A stretch of 64,000 bases of DNA from assembly GCA_944386445.1 (NCBI GenBank), contig CALXBD010000054.1, positions 1-64,000 on the forward strand. Reading direction: 5' to 3'. The first letter of the stretch is position 1; every line of letters starts with the position of its first letter. A program made the position numbers and the translations under genes. Positions 35,460 through 42,930 of the stretch are shown here, one piece after another. The notes under the pieces are model-generated. The model saw nothing but the letters and a program-made list of their open reading frames with translations, was not told where the DNA came from and ran no database searches. This DNA is from an uncultured Clostridia bacterium. Its GTDB lineage: Bacteria; Bacillota; Clostridia; Oscillospirales; Ruminococcaceae.

Positions 35460-36626
35460 ATGATGGATCGCAGTTGGTTATTTGAAAATGCCCGGGTGCT
35501 GAAGGATGATTTCACTTTTGAAACCGTTCCGGTGGCCATCCGGGATGGATTCATCACGGAAGCAAATAACGCCGGTGCCGGAGCGCATCGTGTGGACTGC
35601 AGCGGCATGACTCTGATCCCCGGTCTGATCGATACGCATTTCCATGGGGCGCTTGGAAACTGCTTCGGCCGCACTGATGCCGAAGGGATCCGAAAAGTCG
35701 CTGCCTTTGAGGCATCGAAAGGAATCACCTCCATTGTTCCTGCGGTGTCCGCCACTACCGACGATCACCTGGAAGCTTTCTTAAAAGACCTTCGAACTGT
35801 CATGGAGACAGGTTCCGGCGGTGCCCGGATAGAGGGCGTACATTTGGAAGGGCCTTTTCTTTCCATGGATTATCGGGGCGGGCAGATGCCGCGTTATCTT
35901 CAGACTCCGTCAGAAGAGAAACTTCGTCACTGGCATGAGCTTTGCGGCGGAGCTGTGAAAATTTTGACATTGGCGCCGGAGCTTGAGAATGCTTTGCCGG
36001 TCATCCGCGCTGCTAAGGAAATGGGGATTGCCGTTGCCATGGGCCACACCGGAGCCGATTATGATACGGCTGAAGCTGCTATCGACTGCGGAGCATCTAT
36101 TTCAACACACACCTTTAACGGGATGGTATCCCTCCATCACCGAAAGCCTGGAATTCTGGGAGCTGTTCTGACGGATGACCGGGTTTCCTGCGAGATCATC
36201 GCCGATTTTGTCCATCTGCATCCCGCAACAGTCAAGCTGATCTGCCGGGCAAAGGGGATGGATCGGGTTCACTTGGTCAGCGATTCTATGTTTGCTACTG
36301 GGCTTCCGGACGGCGATTATCCGGAAGAAGATCGGGTGCGGCATATCCGAAACGGAGCCTGTGTACTGGACGACGGACGGATCAGTGGAAGCACTTTCCC
36401 GGTGTTTTACGGCATGAAAAATCTGCTGACCGTGGGGATTCCTTTGGAACAGGCTGTCATGGCTGCCAGCAGGAATTCGGCGCGGGCCGCGGGAATTTTT
36501 GACCACACTGGAAGCATCACCCCCGGAAAACGGGGAGATATGGTGCTGCTGAACGACAAGCTTGAGGTGGCAGCAACTTTTGTGGATGGCTGCCCGGTAT
36601 ACTTGGCGGAAGGGATGAGTTTATGA
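35460..36626 (+). CDS. nagA: N-acetylglucosamine-6-phosphate deacetylase
   Basis: Removes acetate from GlcNAc-6-phosphate in amino-sugar breakdown; cytoplasmic, 388 residues, normal length. Motifs: IDTHFHG near residue 58 (where the first barrel metal ligands lie), GVHLEGPF (metal Glu, about 132), AMGHTGADYDTA (metal His), STHTFNGM, and LVSDSM with the catalytic Asp (near 275). It starts ATGATG one base after the preceding stop (TGAAATG), and its own stop overlaps the next gene by ATGA, so the operon is tightly coupled. No nagB deaminase is present in this cluster. With a ROK kinase next, the path may be import of GlcNAc, phosphorylation, then deacetylation. Confidence 0.93.
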   Translation: MMDRSWLFENARVLKDDFTFETVPVAIRDGFITEANNAGAGAHRVDCSGMTLIPGLIDTHFHGALGNCFGRTDAEGIRKVAAFEASKGITSIVPAVSATTDDHLEAFLKDLRTVMETGSGGARIEGVHLEGPFLSMDYRGGQMPRYLQTPSEEKLRHWHELCGGAVKILTLAPELENALPVIRAAKEMGIAVAMGHTGADYDTAEAAIDCGASISTHTFNGMVSLHHRKPGILGAVLTDDRVSCEIIADFVHLHPATVKLICRAKGMDRVHLVSDSMFATGLPDGDYPEEDRVRHIRNGACVLDDGRISGSTFPVFYGMKNLLTVGIPLEQAVMAASRNSARAAGIFDHTGSITPGKRGDMVLLNDKLEVAATFVDGCPVYLAEGMSL

Positions 36627-37528
36627 GACTGGGAATCGATTTGGGCGGAACCGCCATTAAATCGGGAATGGTGGATGAAACCGGCCAGGTGCATTTTGCA
36701 GAGACTACTTCCACCAACACGGCAAGCGGCCGGGAAGCCGTATTGGATGCCCTGACCGAAGCCTGCAAATCACAGCTGAAGCATGAAGACGTCCCTTCGA
36801 TCGGCATCGGAATACCGGGATTTGTAGATGTGGAAAACGGGATTTTGGTTCGGTCGGCAAATCTTCCGCTGGATGATACGCCAATCGCGGAAATACTTTC
36901 AAAAAGGCTTGGCAAAGCTGTCTATCTAGAAAATGACGCGAACTGTGCTTTGGCAGGAGAAATCTTTGCGGGCTGCGGCCGGGAAGCCAGCGATTTCCTG
37001 ATGGTGACCGTCGGGACTGGCGTCGGCGGAGGTATCTGCCTGAATAAAAAGATCTATCGCGGCGTAGACGGCCGGGCAGGAGAATTCGGGCATATGACAG
37101 TGGTCATGCACGGAAGGCCCTGCCCCTGCACCAGAATCGGCTGCTGGGAACAATATGCTTCGGTTACTGCCCTTTGTCGGATGACAAAAGAGGCCGCTGA
37201 TGAATTTCCGGACAGCCTGCTGGCGCAGAATATCAGGGAAACAGGCGTCGTTAACGGCCGTACTGCCTTCGAAGCCGCTAAAAACGGCTGTGCCACGGCG
37301 GGAACTGTATTGGAACATTATTCTGAAAATTTGGCCGTAGGACTGAATAGCTTGATTACGATCTTCCGTCCTGAGCGCATCGTTTTGGCAGGTGCTATTT
37401 TCAAAGAAGGGCTTCCCTTCCTGCAAAGAATTCAGAAATATTGTCTGGAGCCTCAATATTTGATGCTGTCCACCCTGAACGGCCAGGCTGGATTGATCGG
37501 CGCTGCCCTGCTGGGCGCTACACGATAA
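36623..37528 (+). CDS. ROK-family sugar kinase
   Basis: 301 residues, cytoplasmic, no helix-turn-helix, so a kinase and not a repressor. ATP-binding DLGGTAIKSG (about 5-14), catalytic Asp in ENDANCALAGE (about 106), and the ROK zinc motif GHMTVVMHGRPCPC followed by GCWEQYAS (three Cys and a His, 155-178). Its start overlaps the nagA stop (ATGA). The adjacency suggests GlcNAc, ManNAc or glucosamine as substrate, giving the phosphosugar for NagA. Family membership is secure; substrate is inferred. Confidence 0.9.
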   Translation: MRLGIDLGGTAIKSGMVDETGQVHFAETTSTNTASGREAVLDALTEACKSQLKHEDVPSIGIGIPGFVDVENGILVRSANLPLDDTPIAEILSKRLGKAVYLENDANCALAGEIFAGCGREASDFLMVTVGTGVGGGICLNKKIYRGVDGRAGEFGHMTVVMHGRPCPCTRIGCWEQYASVTALCRMTKEAADEFPDSLLAQNIRETGVVNGRTAFEAAKNGCATAGTVLEHYSENLAVGLNSLITIFRPERIVLAGAIFKEGLPFLQRIQKYCLEPQYLMLSTLNGQAGLIGAALLGATR

Positions 37529-37545
37529 AGAAAGAAGAGATTCCC

Positions 37546-38694
37546 TTGATTCCAGCATTCTCTGTTATTGACATACAAGCTCAGCGCTTCCAAAAATTTC
37601 TGGAGCAATTCGTGGCCGCGGAAAGCTTTACTTTCGAACCGGAATCCGTCACCCGGGCCGCAGAAATTTTTGCCGATTTTGCGGCAGAGATGGGTTTCTG
37701 CACAGAAATGAGGCATTTTGAAAAAGCCGGCTGTGGACTTGTGGTGTCTACTCCGGGGACAGACGGCATTCCAGTGTGCTTTGTTGCCCACCTGGACACG
37801 GTCCATCCCATAGGAGGCTTTCCCGATCTGCTGAAGCCCGGTCCGGAAGGCGGACTTTACGGCCCGGGAATCGTTGACTGCAAAGGCGGAGCAGTCATTG
37901 CGCTGCTGACCATGCTGGCGCTGCGGGAAACCGGCTGCAGCCGTCCTCTGCGGCTGATCCTGGCCCCTGACGAGGAGGCCAGCAACCGTTTGACCGGTGA
38001 GGAAGGCATCCGCTTTATTCAGGAATATGCAAAAGGCTGTCAGGCGGCCTTTGTCTGCGAGTGCGGAAAACCCAACGAAGCTGTTGTAGAACGGAAAGGG
38101 ATCACCAAAGCCCAGATTGAAATCCGTGGTAAAGCCGCTCATGCCGGAATGTACTACGACCAGGGAATCAGTGCGATCCGGGAAGCAGCGTATCAGATTC
38201 TGGCATTGGAGCAGGAAAGCCGCAGCGAGGCTGTTACCTACAACTGCGGCCTGATTTCCGGCGGTACCACCGAAAATGTGGTTCCGGAATTCTGCACCTA
38301 TTCTGTGGATATCCGATATCGGACAGAAGAAGAGGGCGCTAAAGCGCTGGAATATCTTAAGAAAGTCATAACAACCCCTCATGTTCCCGGAGCCTGTTCT
38401 TCTTTGCACATCCTGAGCACCCGCAGTCCTATGCCCCGCTCCGAGGCCGGAATGGCTCTCTTTGAAACAATTCGATCCGCCGGACTGAAATACGGGCTGG
38501 AATATCTAAAGCCCATGGCCAACGGCGGCGGTTCAGACGCGGCATATACCGCCGCAGCAGGTGTTCCCACGGTTTGTGCGCTGGGAATGACCGGCTGGGA
38601 CTGGCACAGTATCCGGGAACGTAGCGAACCCGGTGCCCTTGTCCGTCGGGCGAAGCTGCTGGCTGCTGCAATTCTGGAACTGGATACCCACTAA
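37546..38694 (+). CDS. M20-family metallopeptidase / deacylase
   Basis: 382 residues from a TTG start at 37546, chosen because GAAAGAAGAG lies just upstream and the previous gene ends at 37528; upstream in-frame ATG codons lie inside that gene. Two-zinc site: AHLDTVHP (His/Asp, about 82), GPGIVDCKGG (bridging Asp), PDEEASN (catalytic Glu and ligand Glu, about 146), and a late His in DWHSIRE (about 352). A lid/dimerisation domain runs about 185-290. Family members include carboxypeptidase G2, dipeptidases and N-acyl amino acid deacylases. Last in an amino-sugar operon, it may trim an amino acid or acyl group from a glycan conjugate (inference). Confidence 0.88.
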   Translation: MIPAFSVIDIQAQRFQKFLEQFVAAESFTFEPESVTRAAEIFADFAAEMGFCTEMRHFEKAGCGLVVSTPGTDGIPVCFVAHLDTVHPIGGFPDLLKPGPEGGLYGPGIVDCKGGAVIALLTMLALRETGCSRPLRLILAPDEEASNRLTGEEGIRFIQEYAKGCQAAFVCECGKPNEAVVERKGITKAQIEIRGKAAHAGMYYDQGISAIREAAYQILALEQESRSEAVTYNCGLISGGTTENVVPEFCTYSVDIRYRTEEEGAKALEYLKKVITTPHVPGACSSLHILSTRSPMPRSEAGMALFETIRSAGLKYGLEYLKPMANGGGSDAAYTAAAGVPTVCALGMTGWDWHSIRERSEPGALVRRAKLLAAAILELDTH

Positions 38695-38702
38695 CCAAAA
38701 TT

Positions 38703-39494
38703 TTAAATATCAATCACTTCTCCGGAGGCCAGATAAAAAAGCTGGCCTCCCATTTTATTTTTTAGATACGTATAAGCGGGGATTCCCGTACAATGGCAGG
38801 TATAATAAACAGCAGGATACCCGGAAAGGACCTTTGCGGCTTCCTGGAGAACAGGATTTTCCCCATCAGACAGTTCCTGCTTCATGAAATGGAATCCACC
38901 TACCAGAATGTCTGGATGAAGCCAGTCCATAATGTTGAGGATCCCTTTGTGGGAACATCCGCTGAAAACGACACGGCGGTTCTCCTCCGTTATGACCAGA
39001 TATTGTTCATGGAGAAATGTATCCGGAATGAAATCTTCATTCTGTTTTACGCTAAGGCCTGCACTGTCCAGAGGATACTTTCCGGGGCAGCCGTTACAGC
39101 TGCAGAACGTTAGTTCCTCATCAACAATCAGTTGATCTCCCGTAAAAATCAACTGATTGTTTTCTTTCAAGGCAGGATCCAATCCGATATACCGCTCCGG
39201 GCCATGATAATAGCCACCAAACGCATATCTGCTCAGGTACACAGGCGCCTTAGAGTTCAGGCGCAGAAAATGACTCAGGCCGCCGCCATGGTCATAGTGC
39301 CCGTGGGAAATCACGGCGATATCCACCTGTGAAAGGTCAATGCCCAATAGAGAAGCGTTTTTTACAAAGGCATCCGTCTGTCCCATATCAAAAAGGATGT
39401 TATGCCTGTTTGTTTCTATATATAAACTCAAACCATGTTCAAATGCCGCGTCAGCTCGGACGGCGGTATTTTCTGTCAATACAGCTATCTTCAT
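38703..39494 (-). CDS. MBL-fold metallo-hydrolase
   Basis: 263-residue cytoplasmic metallo-beta-lactamase-fold protein. The zinc motif is SHGHYDHGGG (about 63-72), with further ligand candidates in FSGCSHKGILNIMDW (His about 180) and the C-terminal YYTCHCTG (His about 236). This pattern matches the group annotated as MTH1536-like or 7,8-dihydropterin-6-methyl-4-(beta-D-ribofuranosyl)aminobenzene phosphate synthase-like, whose role in bacteria is unclear. ATG 39494 is preferred over TTG 39497 because GGGGGCAGG precedes it. It converges on the M20 gene with an 8-bp space and stands alone. Confidence 0.85.
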   Translation of the reverse strand: MKIAVLTENTAVRADAAFEHGLSLYIETNRHNILFDMGQTDAFVKNASLLGIDLSQVDIAVISHGHYDHGGGLSHFLRLNSKAPVYLSRYAFGGYYHGPERYIGLDPALKENNQLIFTGDQLIVDEELTFCSCNGCPGKYPLDSAGLSVKQNEDFIPDTFLHEQYLVITEENRRVVFSGCSHKGILNIMDWLHPDILVGGFHFMKQELSDGENPVLQEAAKVLSGYPAVYYTCHCTGIPAYTYLKNKMGGQLFYLASGEVIDI

Positions 39495-39606
39495 CAACCT
39501 GCCCCCTTTCTTTCAGTATACCAGAAATAATGGTGCCGTCAATGCGCTTTGTAATACCTTTTGAAAATTGGCATAAACTATACCAAAAGTTATGGGGAGG
39601 TATGTC

Positions 39607-40170
39607 ATGACTTACAAATCCTTAACTTATCCGGAAAGGTGGATTTTAAAAGGAATTCCGGCACTGTTCATCTTAGGCACTTTGATGCACTTTGTTTATG
39701 ACATTTTATGGGAAAGCCCTCTCGCAGGCCTGGTCTCGGCTGTCAACGAGAGCATCTGGGAACACGCAAAATTGGTGCTGTGGCCTGTTATTCTATGGTG
39801 GTCCCTTTATTACTGTTTTCGGAGACAACAATACAAAATTGACCGAAATAAGTGGTTTGGCAGCGCTCTGGTCGCTTTACTGACAGCTTTGGCAGTGATT
39901 CCGCTGCTTTACTACTTTTATACCAGTGCTTTTGGTGTTGAACTGCTATGGGTGGATATCTTAATTCTGTTCCTTGCGGACTTATTCGGCCAACTGCTGG
40001 GACTGCATGTTTACCGCCATGGAAAAGGGATTCCTGCCTTGCTGGTTATTTTCATTTTTATTGTGCTTGTTATTTTATTTGCTGTTTTCGCCTTTTACCC
40101 GCCACAGATACCATGGTTTCGGGACGGCGTCAGTGGGAAATACGGTATTCTCCATGTAATGCGGTGGTAA
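39607..40170 (+). CDS. Integral membrane protein of unknown function (DUF6512-like)
   Basis: 187 residues with five or six hydrophobic segments: about 15-33, 55-72, 85-105, 112-130 and 143-165. A conserved-looking LVSAVNESIWEHAKLVLWP stretch lies between the first two. No catalytic motif is visible. The start ATG at 39607 is chosen since GGGGAGG lies 8 nt upstream. It stands alone between an MBL-fold gene and the fructan genes, with no obvious partner. Family assignment is from general resemblance and is tentative. Confidence 0.7.
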   Translation: MTYKSLTYPERWILKGIPALFILGTLMHFVYDILWESPLAGLVSAVNESIWEHAKLVLWPVILWWSLYYCFRRQQYKIDRNKWFGSALVALLTALAVIPLLYYFYTSAFGVELLWVDILILFLADLFGQLLGLHVYRHGKGIPALLVIFIFIVLVILFAVFAFYPPQIPWFRDGVSGKYGILHVMRW

Positions 40171-40208
40171 AAAAGGCAGCGGCATATTGCCCAATACGCA
40201 AATTAAAA

Positions 40209-40254
40209 TACCCAACCTGATGTCGGCAGATCGTTGCCGGCTTCAAGTTGGGTA
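40209..40254 (-). terminator. Terminator of the GH32/PfkB operon
   Basis: TACCCAAC/GTTGGGTA arms enclose an inner GTCGGCA/TGCCGGC hairpin. Read leftward it is followed by TTTTAATTT. It lies 20 bp past the fructokinase stop and also ends the rightward membrane protein gene region. Confidence 0.75.
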
Positions 40255-40274
40255 AAAAGTTTTCTGCAATGAAA

Positions 40275-41240
40275 TCAGCTAGGATTTTCGGCCAGCAGTT
40301 TTTCTACCTCCGCACGGGTCGGGAGGGCAGAAATAGAACCTTTTTTCGTAGTGGTCAAGGCTCCCACCGCATTGGCAAACCGAATTGCTTCCCAAAGCTC
40401 CTGCTCAGAAAGCGCATCGACAGGCTTCCCCAATCTGGAAAGCTCCGCCACCAATCCCCCGGTAAAAGAATCGCCTGCCGCAGTCGTATCCACCGTTTTC
40501 GCGGGCACCTCTTCATGGCGAAGCCGCATATTACGAGTAAAACTTACACTGCCGTCTTTCCCCAGCGTAATCAGCAGAAGCTTAACCGGGAATTGCTTCA
40601 TCAAAGCTGCCGCCGCCTGCTCCGGGTCCGAAAGTCCGGTGAGAAAAGTCGCTTCGTCCTCAGAAAGCTTCAGAATGTCAGCCTGTTCCATGGCACGCAG
40701 GACCTGCTCCTTCATGTCGTCGAGGTCCCCCCAAAGATTCGGCCGCAGATTCGGGTCAAAAACAATGCAGATTCCCCGCTTTTTGGCCTCATTCAAAAGG
40801 ACAAAACTGGTATTGCGGGAGGGGCCTTCCGCCATCAGCACCGAGCTGCAAAAAAAGAACCGGCACTGATCCAGAATGGAAAAATCAATCTCCGAGGGCT
40901 CCAGCATCGTATCCGCTCCGTTATGACGGTAAAAGCTAAAGGAGCGGTCTCCGGTAGCATCCAAGTGGACAAACGCCAGGGTGGTAGGATATTCCGGAGA
41001 AAGGATCAGCCGGTCTGAATTGATGCCGTTCTGATCCAATGTTTTCTTAAGAGCAGCTCCAAAGGCATCCTTCCCTACCTTGCCCAGAAAAGCCGTTTTA
41101 GCACCCAGCTTTGCTGCGGCACAAGCCATATTAGCAGGTCCGCCACCTGGGTTCTGTTCAAAAATGGGATTTCCGTTGGCCGAAAGGCCAATCGGCGTAA
41201 AATCTATGAGCATCTCCCCAAGAGAAACCAAATCAAACAT
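40275..41240 (-). CDS. PfkB-family carbohydrate kinase, probably fructokinase
   Basis: Phosphorylates a sugar (likely fructose, to fructose-6-phosphate) with ATP. 321 residues. The N-terminal GGGPANMACAAAKLG sugar-binding motif lies at about 32-46 and the C-terminal signature DTTAAGDSFTGGLVAEL (catalytic Asp near 252) is intact. It is 14 bp after the GH32 gene on the same strand, so it takes the fructose released by that hydrolase. ATG follows AAAGGAGAG. A tagatose or ribose kinase cannot be excluded by sequence alone. Confidence 0.9.
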   Translation of the reverse strand: MFDLVSLGEMLIDFTPIGLSANGNPIFEQNPGGGPANMACAAAKLGAKTAFLGKVGKDAFGAALKKTLDQNGINSDRLILSPEYPTTLAFVHLDATGDRSFSFYRHNGADTMLEPSEIDFSILDQCRFFFCSSVLMAEGPSRNTSFVLLNEAKKRGICIVFDPNLRPNLWGDLDDMKEQVLRAMEQADILKLSEDEATFLTGLSDPEQAAAALMKQFPVKLLLITLGKDGSVSFTRNMRLRHEEVPAKTVDTTAAGDSFTGGLVAELSRLGKPVDALSEQELWEAIRFANAVGALTTTKKGSISALPTRAEVEKLLAENPS

Positions 41241-41254
41241 TATGAATCTCTCCT

Positions 41255-42814
41255 TTACCTTTCCGGAACATCAAAAACGGAAAGTACTGCTTCTACCGTG
41301 CCGGAAAGCCGCGGATGAATCTGCACCTTTCCGCCGTTTTGCGGCTGAACTTCCCAAGTAGCACAAATAGTGTCATTAGCAGCGTGAAGTTCCAAAACCT
41401 CTCCGTCCGCCAAGAAGGCCAAACGCTGTCGTTTTTCCTTTGAAAGCTCAAAGGAACTACCTGAAAAAGTCAGTACATTGTCCTTAAATACGACCGTTCC
41501 AAAGGGAATTTCCGCGTCGAACTCACCCTCTGCATCAATAGAAAGCATCCAAGCATTTCCATTATCCGGAAGAAAAATAGGTTGTTTGAAATTCGTATAC
41601 CGCGTTAATTCCCGGCGATACTGTTCCAGTTCCCTTACATAGGGCATCCGCAGCCGAAGTCCCTTTTCTGTCCGGGCCAGAGAAAGCTCACACGGAATAG
41701 ACATGGCACCGGTATAAGGCTTCTGCCGATTTGGCAAGCGAAGCCAGGATACCGATATAGTACGGCCTTCTAAGCCGCTGAAGGTCTGGGCTGCATAGGG
41801 AATCCTGCTCCCTGTTTCGGCATAAGCACAGAGCCGTTCTGTTTCCGGAACAAATTGATGGCCATCAAAGGTACCGACAAAATAGTACCCATCCGCTGAC
41901 CAGAACACCCACCGATATTGATCACTTCCCTCCACCGGCAAGCAGAACAAATCCGGACATTCCCAGCACTTTTCCAAGGTTAGCTTCTGGCTAAGAGTCC
42001 AATTCCCGAGATCCGACGAACGGAAAATGGCAAAATTCCACTCATTCAGATACAGGACCATAATGTATGCGGCAGAGGGCTCATGCCAAAAAACTTTGGG
42101 GTCACGGTTTTCATCAACTATATGTTCAAGAGCCACGATACCGGTTTTCTCCATAGTGCCATTCAGCTCCGGCGCTTCCGGGTCAGGACGAAGGACGGCA
42201 ATCCGCTGGGTAAACGGCTTACCTACGGACCAATCATTTTTACCTCCTGCAGCAGTATAAAAGAATGCCAAGGCATTTTTTCCGAAGCCCAAAGCGCCTT
42301 CCCGGTCTGTCACGGCGCTCCCCGAATACATGGTTCCAGTTTCATCCGGAAACAACGCTATATCCATTTGTCTCCAAACAATTAGGTCCCGGCTGACAGC
42401 ATGGCCCCACTGCATATTGTTCCAGTCTGTACCATAAGGATTGTACTGAAAAAACATATGCCAAACGCCATTGCAAAAAACCAGGCCGTTGGGATCGTTA
42501 TTCCAGCCGCGGTCAGCTGTAAAGTGCAGCTGAGGGCGTTGACAGTGTTCTCTCTCCGGCAAGCGGGACGAAAAGCGCAGAGCGGCAAACCATTGAGACG
42601 GGGCCTCTGCCTCAAAAGACAAGCTATCTCCGGCAAAGGCGGACACATCCAACGGCACATACCAATCCACATTTTCAAAGCGCATCCAGATTTCCTGCCA
42701 GATGGTTCCATCACCGGCTATAATCCGGAGACGTTTTACCTCGCCGGACAACGACACCGGAATCCATAGATACATTTTCGTTTCAGTAGGCGTAGGAACT
42801 GTCACCTTGTGCAT
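41255..42814 (-). CDS. Glycoside hydrolase family 32 (sucrose/fructan hydrolase)
   Basis: 519 residues, no signal peptide, so it acts on imported sucrose-type or fructo-oligosaccharides. An extra N-terminal beta domain (about 1-92) precedes the catalytic five-bladed propeller. The nucleophile motif is WNNDPNG (Asp near 107), the transition-state motif RDPKVFWHE, and the acid/base motif WECPDLF (Glu near 293). A C-terminal beta-sandwich covers about 390-515. The ATG at 42814 is favoured over those at 42823 and 42820 because GAGGA sits 9 nt before it. A consensus promoter lies 31 bp upstream. Confidence 0.92.
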   Translation of the reverse strand: MHKVTVPTPTETKMYLWIPVSLSGEVKRLRIIAGDGTIWQEIWMRFENVDWYVPLDVSAFAGDSLSFEAEAPSQWFAALRFSSRLPEREHCQRPQLHFTADRGWNNDPNGLVFCNGVWHMFFQYNPYGTDWNNMQWGHAVSRDLIVWRQMDIALFPDETGTMYSGSAVTDREGALGFGKNALAFFYTAAGGKNDWSVGKPFTQRIAVLRPDPEAPELNGTMEKTGIVALEHIVDENRDPKVFWHEPSAAYIMVLYLNEWNFAIFRSSDLGNWTLSQKLTLEKCWECPDLFCLPVEGSDQYRWVFWSADGYYFVGTFDGHQFVPETERLCAYAETGSRIPYAAQTFSGLEGRTISVSWLRLPNRQKPYTGAMSIPCELSLARTEKGLRLRMPYVRELEQYRRELTRYTNFKQPIFLPDNGNAWMLSIDAEGEFDAEIPFGTVVFKDNVLTFSGSSFELSKEKRQRLAFLADGEVLELHAANDTICATWEVQPQNGGKVQIHPRLSGTVEAVLSVFDVPER

Positions 42815-42844
42815 GAACATCATTCCTCATAACTGTTTTTCATT

Positions 42845-42873
42845 ATCATACCACAGTGCCCCCAGCCTGTCAA
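42845..42873 (-). promoter_or_regulatory. Promoter of the GH32/PfkB operon
   Basis: Leftward TTGACA (42868-42873), 17-nt spacer, TATGAT (42845-42850). It lies in the 116-bp space after the membrane AraC regulator gene, so the sugar operon has its own strong start. Confidence 0.82.
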
Positions 42874-42930
42874 CGCTTCTCAATATCTGCAAAAGCCCTG
42901 CAGCAACCGCTTCTGTCTGATGCTTGGGCT

